Shown in pieces: positions 1 through 11,500 of a stretch of 51,012 bases of DNA. The position numbers and the translations under genes were made by a program. How positions within the stretch are numbered: the stretch's first letter is position 1; each line of letters opens with the position of its first letter. Location of the stretch: contig LSSL01007765.1 of NCBI GenBank assembly GCA_001953115.1, positions 1-51,012 of the forward strand, given 5' to 3'. The notes beneath the pieces were generated by a model. It was not told where the DNA came from and did not search any database. It saw only the letters and a list, made by a program, of their open reading frames with translations. The DNA is from Smittium mucronatum. Lineage: Eukaryota; Kickxellomycota; Harpellomycetes; Harpellales; Legeriomycetaceae.

Positions 1-40
1 ACTTTAAAATAAATTTCCCGTAAAAAAAAAAAAAAAAAAA
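1..40 (+). mobile_element. A-tailed 3' terminus of a LINE copy that starts outside the window
   Basis: The window opens with ACTTTAAAATAAATTTCCCG followed by a T and a run of about 19 A. The same 20 bases followed by A14 end the short LINE copy at 33.2 kb, and diverged forms end the copies at 0.6 kb (CTATAAAATAAATTTCACG) and 20.6 kb (minus strand). This is therefore the 3' end of another member of the family, inserted on the plus strand. It abuts the coding end of LINE copy A at base 42. Confidence 0.75.
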
Positions 41-41
41 G

Positions 42-308
42 TACTCTGACCTAAAACTTGGCCTCCATGACATCGGGAAAATGAAAATGGGGACCTTACG
101 GGCCGTACAGCGACTATCAAATATGAAATTTTTAGATGAAAAATTCAAAAAAAATTGTCCCTTCTGCAAAATAGATATACCTGAAACTGTCGACCACATC
201 TTATTAAATTTCTCTCGGTGGAACATAAAGCGAAATGAGACGATCAACCGGCTCGTGCCTGCACCGATCCATCTCAAAAATAAAAAATCAACTTTCGAAT
301 TACAATGA
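42..308 (+). pseudogene. LINE copy A: C-terminal end of ORF2 with a zinc-knuckle-like domain
   Basis: An open frame runs from base 42 (in-frame before the ATG at 81) to the TGA after 305. It begins YSDLKLGLHDIGKMKMG and contains CPFCKIDIPETVDHILL followed by an RW...KRNE segment. This matches the C-terminal zinc-binding region found after the reverse transcriptase in many LINE ORF2 proteins, where a CxxC is followed by His and a final Cys in an HILL-C-xW context. Here the expected last Cys is Phe (HILLNFSRW), so metal binding is probably lost. The frame is truncated at its 5' end by the A-tailed terminus at 1-40. The corresponding part of copy B, on the minus strand near 20.98-21.07 kb, reads TPETI*HLFLE*KKW. 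It is a fragment of a retroelement protein, not a host gene. Confidence 0.8.
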
Positions 309-642
309 ATCCCGTTTGGGGATAGTTGAAAAACTCCTTGGGGGGGGGGGTCTAAACATACTTTAGTTCAGCTACAAGCTGAAACCGCCGATCATAAATT
401 TGTGCTTGAAACAGCCAAATTTCTGATTGGCATCCGCGTGCCAGAGCAAGAAAGCTCCAGAGTTTAAGTGATTCACCAGCCCCCTTGAACCGATGCCATC
501 GAGGTATGGAGCTGCTAGAAAGGCAGAGGGGAATTCGATGAAAAATTTTTGAATTTTTTTCACTTTTTTTCAGTTTTTTTAAATTAGTATTTATAACTTT
601 TTATTACTATAAAATAAATTTCACGTAAAAAAATAAATAAGT
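309..642 (+). mobile_element. LINE copy A: 3' UTR and 3' terminus
   Basis: This non-coding tail follows the ORF2 stop. It holds CTCCTTG then a G11 run (340-350) then TCTAAAC. Next comes a conserved block around 467-530 (CTTGAACCGATGCC, ATCGAGGTATGGAGCTGC, AGGCAGAGGGGA), T-rich spacers, and the terminal CTATAAAATAAATTTCACG with a short A-rich tail. The order matches the inverted copy at 20.6-20.9 kb, and the last 130 bases match the truncated copy at 33.2 kb. The minus-strand open frame at 372-563 is only the antisense of this block and is not annotated as a gene. Confidence 0.8.
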
Positions 643-1670
643 ATTCATCACTTGTGGGCTTCTTATTACTGTTAAATATTAAAATTATAAGCATCTTTAT
701 ATCAAATTAAGTTAAAAATGTGCTATTAATTTTATTTTAGAAAGTAAACTATTACTTATTTTTAAATTTGTTTATATAAAATATAATTGTTTTAATAATT
801 GGTGCAGCGCTACTATTTATCTTATAATATGCAACACAATATAATTATTTCAACCCAAGATGACTAAAAAAGCCGTCTTAGTTTTTTTAACTAAATTTTT
901 ACATAAGATTTACTAAATTTTTTAGTACGAAGCTGCTTTAATTCGATAATTTCATATAACATGGTTTATATACTATTTAAACAAATATTTAACTTTGGGA
1001 GAAATACGTTAATTAAAAGAATTCTGTAAAAAATTTCAATAAAATTATTGGTGTCTTAGCGAGTAAATTTTTTAGTTTAATTTATGGAAAAAAATTTATA
1101 TCCCAGATATAGTATGTTATAAATATTAATTGATATATTTTAAATAATCTATATTCGGTAAAATTAATAGATTTTGGTTTATTTTTATGTTTATTTTTAA
1201 TTTAAAAATCTCGAGGAAAATAAAATATATTAACTAGAATTATTCGTACAAAAATATAAATAAATGAAATTTCCGCATTTATACATAGAAATGAAAAATT
1301 TTATTCAATTGAGCATAAAATGGGATAATTATTTAGTTAATATTTTAAGTTATAAAAGTATTATAACCATCTTACATTAATTTCTTTTCTCAATTTTTCG
1401 TTATATAAAAAAATTTTAAATTCATATACAATGTGTTCTAAAATAATTAAAAAATAATATGTTCTCTATTAAACATATAAAAAATAAATCTATTCACAAT
1501 TTCCAGCATCTCAATATTTGAATAGCATAGTTTCAATCCCAATATTTTCACTATAATATGTGAAAATTTAGTTTTAATGCGAGGTATATTGGATTTATAC
1601 CTATTATTTTTTTGGTTTTGGGATAGCGGATAAAGGTATTGTAAAAATGTCATTCATCTAGCATTATTTA

Positions 1671-1716
1671 CTATTATTAGTATTATTAGTATTATTAGTA
1701 TTATTAGTATTATTAA
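1671..1716. repeat. TATTATTAG tandem repeat
   Basis: Nine-base units TATTATTAG are repeated in tandem about five times with almost no variation, ending in TATTATTAATTATT. It is a simple minisatellite; no function is visible. Confidence 0.9.
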
Positions 1717-2946
1717 TTATTCTTTTTAAAATATCAACGAATCTATTCCATATTTTTGAAAGTAAAATAGGATTTTATTTTATATAATAAAATTCATTTT
1801 TTCTTGTAAGTATAAAAAAATCAGAGTTTTCTGAATAAATCTACATATTTTAAAAAAAAAATTAATATGAATCTATGATTTGATTATTAGTTTATTTTTT
1901 ATTAATAAAAAAACAGTATTAATCAAAAGCGATTATGAAGGTACTATTTTTATTTTGAACTATTTATAATTATGATGTGTAATTTTAGAATTTCAAAAAA
2001 TAATCATTTTTCACAAAGAGTAGATTGTTTTATTTTTTTTATATTCTTTGAATTAATAAATTATTTTAACCATTGATTTTTTATCTTATTAATTAACAAG
2101 TTATGTGATAAACTAGAAAATGGTCATTTAAAATGTGGATCTAATCATTGAAATAAAATAAAATTACAAAAAAAAATTTTTTTTTAGTTACCGAGCGCCA
2201 CTTTCAAACTATTTAAAAATATGTGGTTGTTTTTTTTTGAAATTTTGGCAAAAATTATTACAATAAAAATAGTTAATGAGTATTTTGAATTATTAAAGAT
2301 TTCTTTCCAAAATAATAGTCTAAATATATGTGCTAGGCTTTAAAAACTCGAATCTAACCGTTTTTGTAATCAATTTATTATATTTCTTTTACTAAAAAAA
2401 AAGCACCTAAAAATTCCCTAAACATTTTTCACAAAAATAAATGAACATGCAGTTTTATTATTATTATTTATTTTCAACCTGAATTCTTATTTTTTCATAA
2501 TTAAAGTTCATAAAGCAAACATAGACACTAAATAAAATCAAGAAACTGGAATGAAGGGGAATGGCTATATACATATATATGATATTAGGAAAAAAATTAG
2601 TTAAATAGATGAAAAAAAAGGTTTTTATGAGATCAAATTTTATTTTTATATATTATATATGGCTAATAAATTTAAAATAAAATTCAAATATATGGTTTAA
2701 AAATCCGAAAATATTAGAATAACATAAGTGTGGTTAATTTTTTAATTGGATTTCTATTTTTTAGTGTTTTATTCATTTAAAAAATGAGTTTAATAAGAAA
2801 TTTAAATTTAAAAAAAAGCTAAGATATATTAAAAATATACTTAAACAGATCTAATAATTAAAAAAGTTTCATGAGTAATATTAGAAAAATAGGGCAATTA
2901 CGATGGAGAACTAATAATCATTTTAACAAAATTTCTTTTTGTTTTT

Positions 2947-2979
2947 ACAGGCTAATCCATGGATATGATATTAGCCTGT
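2947..2979. repeat. Perfect 10-bp inverted repeat (hairpin)
   Basis: ACAGGCTAAT at 2947-2956 and ATTAGCCTGT at 2970-2979 are exact reverse complements separated by a 13-base loop. Five of the ten pairs per arm lie in the GC-containing ACAGGCT part, which is rare in surroundings this AT-rich. It could be the remnant of an inverted-repeat element or an RNA hairpin. Confidence 0.75.
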
Positions 2980-4561
2980 GTATCTTTACATGAATTATTA
3001 TAAAGTGTTCAAATTTATCATAAAGATTTATCATAATTTTTATCAATCTTTATTTATTTTATTAATTTGAAAAAAATATTAAAATTTAAGTGTTAAATTT
3101 AATTCAGTTGAGGAAATTTATGTGTTTATGATTTTTATGTTTCATCTATTACCTAATAATCATATATATTATTGGTTAATATTTTTTCAAAATAAATTAT
3201 ATTAAATAACTATGATATTTTATGAGATACAATTTCAAATGCTCCAAAAATACAAATATTTTTATCATTCATTTTTTTATGTAATTTATCTTTTTTAGTT
3301 ACATTATTTCAAAAAAACATGAATATCGAATGAAATAAATGTTCTTCCTTAAATAAACTTAAATGTTTATGGAATAAAAGTAAAAAAATAACAAAAAAAT
3401 ACTTTTCAATAAGAAGGTCTAATTAAAAATAATTAAATTAATTGGTTGGATTTTATGTTTTATAGAAAATAAAAATATAAATTTTTTAACAGTAAATTGG
3501 TATTAATTGGAAAGTGCAAGTGTTAGATATTTAATTTTATTTGAAGAATACGAAATTTCAGAATAAATTTTTTTAATTATTTCTCAACCAATAAAATATT
3601 TTCGTGTTTTTAATCAGATTTTTACTGAGAATAGTGTGTTAGTCTAATATAATAATGTAAAGTTGGTAATTTTGAATCCAATTATGTGTTTTGAAGATAG
3701 ATTATTTATAAAATGATTTTTTATTATTACGGGTAAATTTTTTGATAGTTTGAGATGTGAAAATGGTCAATTTTTTTTTTTTGTGAAAAAAGAGTCTAAA
3801 TTTGCAAAAAAAATCTTTACTATATGAATCTATAATACATCAAAAATATATTCTTAAAATTCAAAAAAAGTAACATCAAAATCGGCAAATTTAACAAATT
3901 TCATAAATTTAAACAGAAAATTGATCCGAAAAAATACAGGAATATAATAAATTATTTTCACAGCTAAAAATTTCCATCGATTTATACAAAACTTTTTTCA
4001 AGTAAGCTTGAGTCGATTAATTTAAGTTTACAAATTTTTAAACAAAGTAAACTAGTTTTTTTCTGCTCTAATTTTTTATTTATTAGAAATGTTTAACTTT
4101 GGATTTCAATTCTAATGATTTAAGCTCAAGAAATTTATTCCTATGATAAAAGAAAGCAACTAATTTCAAAAATTATTAAATTATTTTAAAATTTTGACTA
4201 AAAAAATAATTTATTGCAAAATTTTTTATTTAATATATATATTATAATATTCAGTCAATGAAAAAATTTAAAATATAAAGATATTTATAACCTTTCTTAT
4301 TTAAAAGTTTTTGAAATATGTCTACCAATCCAAATTTGGTTAAACTGTAATTTAACATTTTATCATATTTGATGTTTATAGTTAAAACTTATTGTGATTA
4401 TATTCTTATTCTTTTCATTCTCCCTATAGTGAAAATTTCATAAGAGATACAAGTAAATATTGAAATAATTTTTCAACAAAGAGAAAACTGTTTTATTGAA
4501 ATTATTTTGGTTGATTTATTATATTTGCGCTCAATTATATTAAAATTTTTATTATCAGAGA

Positions 4562-6060
4562 AGTATTTTCAATTATAAAACTTAGAATAAATTTTATAAA
4601 TACATGAAACTCTTAAATCTTGTAATTCTTCATATGTACAGGCATAATTTTTATATCTTATAATAGAATATTCTTCATTTTCACAAGCTGAAACTATAAC
4701 CGGTTTATCAGTCATTTTATTTATATTAGTCAACGCTCGTAGATAGGAATTTTCTTTTTCAATATTTCATTAAAGATTATATGATTTTTTTTTTTTAATG
4801 CTTAAGATATAAGAATATATTTTACATCTAATTAAATCCAGATTAAATTTATGAAATAAATATACTATATCTAAACAAAAAATTTTACCCTTTTTTCGAG
4901 TACATAATTTTTTAAACTTATAAAGACTTCCGAAGAAGAAAAAAACTCTATTTAATTTATTGCGGAAAAAAAAATATCAATTTTATTGAAATTCAGGGAC
5001 TCAACTTTAATTTAAAAGTGAAGCATCTTGATCACAGCTCTAATTTTACAACATCCATCCAATTTTTATTCTTTTATTATTTTTTTACACAGAAGCTATT
5101 TTTAAAAGGTTTTCTTAGTTTTAAAAGTATTTTAGATGGATATCTTCCTATTTTACCTAAATTTTCATTATAAACGAAGAGGAAATTTTGGATTTTTGTA
5201 TTGATTTCTTTTGTGACTTTTAAGAGTCCCTCATATCTATCAGATGTAAGTTTTTTGATAAAATTAAAATTATCAACTTTTTTAAGTTCATAATGATCCA
5301 ATTCCAACATTTGCCATCCTAAAATGGATCTATGGAATGTTCCAAGTTGATATTTTGCTATTTTAATCACCTGTAGAAGTCATCATTAGGTCATTTTTTT
5401 TAGAAATTATTTGAAAAAAAGTAAATTGAATAAAAAAAAACGATACCATAGCTATTTTTTAATGTTTTAATTTTATATTATATAGATATTTAAATTTTTT
5501 AAGCCTTAATTTTCTCCCAAATTTATATAATCAAAAACTACTAAACCATTTTTTACTTTGAATTTGGAGACATCTGCTTTCATATATTTAAAGCTTAAAT
5601 ATATCTTAAATAATTTTTTAGTTTCGGTTATTTATACAACTTAAAAAAACATCATACTTTAGACTCACGATTATCTTATTATAAAAATTTATTAAACAAC
5701 GACTATATCACTTATTTTTTTCTTTTTCAGCTAATCTTTGATCTGTTCGATTAAAAAATCCGAATTCACAGAAAATAATAAGGGCTTTTTTTAGCTTCAA
5801 AAACAAATAATTTATTAATTATGTTGTAATCTCCAGAAAAAACCAAGAAAATTTTGATTTTGAATAATTTAATAGCACATTTTATACGAATTTCTTTTTT
5901 GGTGCATATTGACACTTTTTGTCTTTTTCATAACTTAATAAATTTAAATCTTCTATAAAAAAGATAATTAATATATTTAATATCATTTATCACTTCATAA
6001 TTATCGATATTCTTGTTTCTAATACAGTTTCATAATTATTATAATATATTTTTAAAATTT
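4562..6060 (-). pseudogene. Cluster of exon-like blocks: spliced or decayed unknown gene
   Basis: Several open segments on the minus strand have protein-like composition rather than the K/N/I/F background. In transcription order: about 5.92-5.96 kb (EDLNLLSYEKDKKCQYAP), preceded by a possible acceptor CTTTTTTATAG; about 5.79-5.92 kb in another frame (FLVFSGDYNIINKLFVFEA); about 5.51-5.64 kb (MKADVSKFKVKNGLVVFDY); 5077-5370 (97 codons, starting exactly after CTTCTACAG, a plausible acceptor, including RSILGWQMLELDHYELKK); and about 4.56-4.74 kb (KMTDKPVIVSACENEEYSI to a stop). Blocks in different frames separated by AT-rich spacers suit either a gene with several short introns or a frameshifted relic. 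I recognise no family, and the exon boundaries are guesses. Confidence 0.35.
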
Positions 6061-8310
6061 ACTATAAATTTTTTTAAGCTTAACATTACACTAATTGTAC
6101 TCATAAAAAATTTAAGATTTACTCAATTATTTTGAAACATTATTTAGTTTCAAAGGTTTCAAGTGAAAAATTTTAATACCTTTTTATATACTAAAAAAAA
6201 CTTTAAAAAATAAGAAAATTGAATCAAATCTAAAAAGGACGATTTTTTGGATATCAATGCTTTTTCGATACAGAGTCAAAAGAAAGTAGAAAAATAACAT
6301 AAAATAATGCGATGAATAAAAAGATTTTATTTATAAAGTGTTTAAAACAAGCATGATATTTAATAAATTCAAAATTATAAGGGATTTTATTGTTAAATAT
6401 TAAGATCTCTAAATAATTTCATTATTGTTATAAATTAAAAACTGAAGCATTTTAAATCGATAGTTAATTTTTTTTATGACAGGTTATGTATACTTTATCT
6501 AAGTAAGTGTTTTTATGTAAAAAATATTATTTGATTTAATTTTAAAATTAAAATAGAGTTGTATTACCACTAAGATTTAGACTTATGAGAACATTCTAAT
6601 ATTATTGAGATGTAAATATAAATCCATATTCACACTTTGGGTAGACAAGATTTTTTTTACCTTTGATATTTAAATATTTATTAATTTTTTTTGTTAAAAA
6701 GTCGAATCTGTATTGTCTTTATCCTCAAAAAATTTACTATATTCAACAGGGGAAATTTTTTTAATAATGTTCAGAATTAATAGGAAGAATAAATTATTTT
6801 TTTTTTTTATTAAACCATTTTTCACCCATATAATTTTCTTAAATTGTAAAATTATTATATAAATTTTAGTATATATTAGTTTTTTTAAAAAAATAATCTC
6901 AATGAAAAAATCTTCCCACGTTACTAGTTTTTTTATGGGATAAAGAAAAAAAAATTATAAATTGTAAGAAAACGTGTTTTTGGTACTGATCAGCGTTTTA
7001 AAAACAACTATCTCTCAATAAAATTAATTTTAGAAAAAAACCTTCATAATATCAATTTCCCAGGTTATTTAAGTTACAAAACTGGTTTAATATAAAATGT
7101 ATGAAATCTTTATTTTTTTTTCTAGACGTTATATTAACCATATTTGACAACCCTAAATAACTATCAAAAATATGCAATATAAATTTAAGTGATATATATT
7201 AGTTATGCATTCTTTTATTTTTTGGATTGAAAAAACCCCCAAAAAAATATTAGATAAATTGTTTGATTACTTTATATACCCCTTTATTTTTACAATTAAA
7301 TATTGGAATTGATATTTAATAATTATCAATCTAATAAAAAATATTTATGTTATTATAAAGGTCATTTATAATATCAAGAAAAAATATATATTATCAAAAA
7401 TGGAAAAAATATCTTAAAAGAAAGAAGATTCAATATCGGAATAAAAATTAAATGACAATAATAATAATAATTTTTTTCTTCATATTGATAAATAATAAAA
7501 CTTTGTTTTTCTTTAAATCGTAGAAGCTGTAAAAAATTACCAAATTAAAAAAGTTTATATTGATATTAATGTATTTAAAAGAAGAATAATTATAAAAGCC
7601 AAATTAATTTTAATCGAAAATATTTAAAAAGTCCATAAATAATATTTTCAATGTTCATATATATCGGTTGAATATATAATAGATAATTTTTCATAGTGAA
7701 GGGCAAATTATTAGGAATTTCAAAATAAGTTTTTTTTTTTTTTCAAGAATGAAAGTTTTTTTTTTAAAAAAATAAATAAAAATATATTTACATAGCTAAA
7801 TAGATGACGATGTTCAAGTTGTATTTTTTAATTTTCAAAAAAATAACATTTCATTACTTTATAATCTATTATTTATGTCCTGACCCCAAATATAAATATA
7901 TTATACATATATATTATATTGATGATATGTTAAAATTGATACTATAAAAGATATAAGCGCACAAAATTTGATATTTATGCACTTAGTTAAATTTTTCGAT
8001 CACTAGAAAAGTTCAAAATATAAAACTTTTGAAAAATAATTTTTTTGATAATATTATTATGAAACTTTAATAAGTTGTTTATATAAATCAAAATTAATTA
8101 TTTTCGATGAGATATTAACAATTGAATTTGTATAAAAAAATTTATGGGCTTTGAAATCTATTATTGCATTATATATATGTATGATGTATCTAGTTTTGAT
8201 TTACAGGTGATTTTGATTTTCAAGTGGTTTTGAATCTTTTTTTATGGTTATCGAATCGAAAGATATTGAAACTATAATTATTAGTTGATTAATTTAATTA
8301 ATATATTCTT
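6061..8310. other. AT-rich stretch, nothing recognised
   Basis: Homopolymer runs and short AT repeats dominate. No open frame, repeat family or structured element stood out, though short exons like those just to the left could be missed by eye. Confidence 0.5.
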
Positions 8311-8311
8311 T

Positions 8312-8503
8312 CAGCTAATGAAATAATCGAAAATTCTAGACAAATGTAATTTGGTCCAATAAAATTAAATAAAAAAATATAATCCAAATTAGAATTTATT
8401 GTCACTAAGGGATAGCTTTGATCCTGAAAGTTTACCTTTAGGTCCGAGTTATCACAATAGCTTATATCAACTTTTTGACCCCGTTCTACTTTAAAATTTT
8501 ATG
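8312..8503 (-). pseudogene. Exon-like open block, unknown protein
   Basis: The minus strand is open from about 8503 to a TAA near 8312 and has no ATG at its upstream end. The translation includes VERGQKVDISYCDNSDLKVN and later IGPNYICLEFSIISLAERIY before the stop. This local rise in GC and balanced amino-acid use stands out from its flanks. It may be a terminal exon or a relic. The upstream TTTTAAAG could be an acceptor, but I found no partner exon and do not recognise the protein. Confidence 0.3.
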
Positions 8504-11500
8504 CTTTTAAATTTCAAGTAGAATTTTAAATTTAAATTTAAACTGTTGAACACTTTTAAAAAATTCAAATAGCAAATTTTAAGAATGCATTGCAAAATTA
8601 GCATATACTTTTATTTGATAAACCCTTCAATTAGAAACATAATTTTAAATGTATCTAAATTTATATCACTTAGTGGTTAGTTTGAAATTTAATCAATATT
8701 TAGCATTCATTAAAGGTTAATAAAAGTACATAAAAAACTATATTCCACTAAATTCTGATACTTTTCTACTCATTATTTGGATTGATATTTATATAATATA
8801 AAAATATATAAAAAATTGAGAATAAATTGTAAAAATGTAAATTTTAAATTTAAATGATACCTCTTAGATTTAGAGCATTGTTATTGAAAATAAATCAAGT
8901 TTATAATATTGTAGCTGTTCATAAATATATTGATAGTAATGGTTTCAAGTCAAAAAATATAATTTATTGAAAAATATTTGTATTTTTTCGCGCATATTTC
9001 TAATACATCTTAATATTGTACCAGTGTATTATAATTAAGACGTTCTTGATTATAACATAATATTAATAAATAAAAAAAGTTATATTTGATTTCATCTAGG
9101 CTGAGAAATAGGTATTCGTAAACCCTTCAAATTTTGAATCCAAGTGTTATCTTTATAAACAAGCTTGACTAAAAAATACATTATTTGATAGTTTTAAACA
9201 TTTCTTTTGTGATATTTATTCCTATTTTTTATTATTATAGAAGATTTTAAATTTGCTTTAAATTAATCAAATCATATAGATTACATTAATATAAAATCCA
9301 TTCAGAAAAATGAAAATTATTTGATTATTTCATTTTATATTATTTTCAGATTTGAAGTTCATCAATACAGAAATCTGATCTATTGATTTTAATTTTAAAT
9401 ATAATATTATTAAAGTAAAGTGCTAGATTTTATAAGCTAAATAAGAGATTAAGACTCTCATAAAAATCTAATGATTCTGATGTTTTTTTTTTAAAAAATA
9501 CTGATTATTCGAGTTCTTTTTTTAAATTTCATCAATTTGAGAACCTATTCATTATTTAATATCCCTCAAAAATCTTTGCATAAAACTACATCAATTAATT
9601 AGAGATTCCATTATATAACTACATTAAAAATAAAAATTTATTTGATAAATGCATAAATTAACCAAGCTTGTATCCCAATAAAAAGCTGTTAAAAAAATGG
9701 GAATAAAAATCACCAAAAAATAATCAAAATAACCTGTAAATCAAAAACACATACAGCATATATATGGATTATAGATATGAACTCAGAAAATATCATTGTT
9801 AAATTTCGAGATAGATTCTAATAATAAAGTAAAAATTAACTTGATATGAATAGAATTTACCAGTTCATCTTAATAAATATCGTAATCTTAAAATAAATTC
9901 CGAATAATTATAAAAAAAATGAAATCAAAGTATTTTAATGAAATTTTATTGAGAAAACTGTGCAGATAACAAATACTTTTTTTTTATTACTATTAGGGTA
10001 TATAATCGCAGAAAACTATATTATCACCCTCTGAAAAAAATAAATATAATTTAACAGTTTGGAAATATTTAGAAAAAAAATTCTTTTAATAAAAATGATC
10101 TTTATTTTAAACTTGCTTAATTTTTTGATATCAATTCAAAAATGAAATCACATATTTTACTAAAAAATTAAATAATCCTCATGTAAATATTGAGCTCAAC
10201 AACCTTTTTCGCAAAAAAATGATAAATAAATAGCCAAAATCCAAGCAAAAAGATAAAAAACTTTTATTAATTTTCTATCAGCTAAATGTTATTGGCGTTT
10301 TAAATTGGATAATTAAAAAATAAATGACAAAAAATATCGATTAAATAAATGATAATGGATTATTAATCAAATAATTTACATATAAAAATTGTAATTTTAA
10401 CTTTATATATAAATCTATATAGTTAAAAAAAATTCATAAAATTATTTAAAATTTACGGTAGAAACTAAAAAGCAAAGGAAAAAAAAATCAATTTAAAGAT
10501 ATTTTTGCATGATTCTATTTATTAAAAAACTTTTTAAATTTTAATAAGTTTTTCATTAAAAGGGTAAGGTTATTTTCTACAATTTAAAATTTAAAATTTA
10601 AAATTATTAATATGAATTAAATTCACTAATTTTAGATTTTTTAATTTTTTATAAAGTATATGATATAATAAACTATAAAAAAAGGAATAACTCAAAGTAT
10701 ATAAATAAATTTTTATTACAAAATCACAAAAAATTTAGGTTAATTTCTATACAGAAAGTAGGTTTAATAAAAAAAAGCTAATTATAATTTAAAAATTTAA
10801 AAAATATAAATTTTTATTCGATATAATCTACATACAAAATAATGATAAAAAATGATGAATAATATGGTGATATTAGAACAATAAAATAATTATAGATCAA
10901 TTTGATGATGGCGGTGAAAAATGATAATGATGAACAAATTTTTTGATAAAGTAATATAAAAATGATACCGTATTATTTTAAAAAATTTAATTTTGATAAA
11001 AAGTTTTAATTTTTAATGTTTAATTTTGATTAAATAATTTTTTTTAACAATTCTTTAAATTAATCCTTTTATTTTATAAATAAATTTTGTATTTTCATAC
11101 TTTTATGCTATTCATATATCAAAGATTTAATTAAAAGGATCTGGATTATTATTTTTTAGTTATTTAAAAAAGTTAAATCCGGAGGCTTGAGTTTATTTCA
11201 GCTTCTATTAGTCTTACTATTTTCAGTATTAATATTAATTACAGAATTTAGATAAGCCACAAACTTTAGATTCCGTAAAATATGTATTAGAAAAATTTCA
11301 AAATTTACTGAAATATCTACATTTATGGATTTTGTAAAGATGGCTAATAAAAATAATCTTTAATAACTTGAAAATTTCCCAATTTTTTTAAAACTTTTAA
11401 AATACATAAAACTAACAACTGAAGATCCGTTTCTTTTAATGGTTTTTATGCAATATAGTATTAAGTTGAATTCTCAGAATTCAAAAATATCATTTTAAAT

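Larger units (their letters stand above)
643..4540. other. AT-rich stretch without a recognisable gene
   Basis: I see no convincing gene. A minus-strand frame at 1447-1653 (68 codons, ATG start) has a mixed amino-acid composition in its middle and could be an exon, but nothing identifies it. The stretch also holds the tandem repeat near 1.67 kb and the hairpin at 2947-2979, listed separately. Confidence 0.5.

Noticed and set aside
372..563. Minus-strand 63-codon open frame
   Set aside because: It is antisense to the conserved LINE 3' UTR and shares its apparent protein similarity with the antisense of the inverted copy at 20.6 kb.
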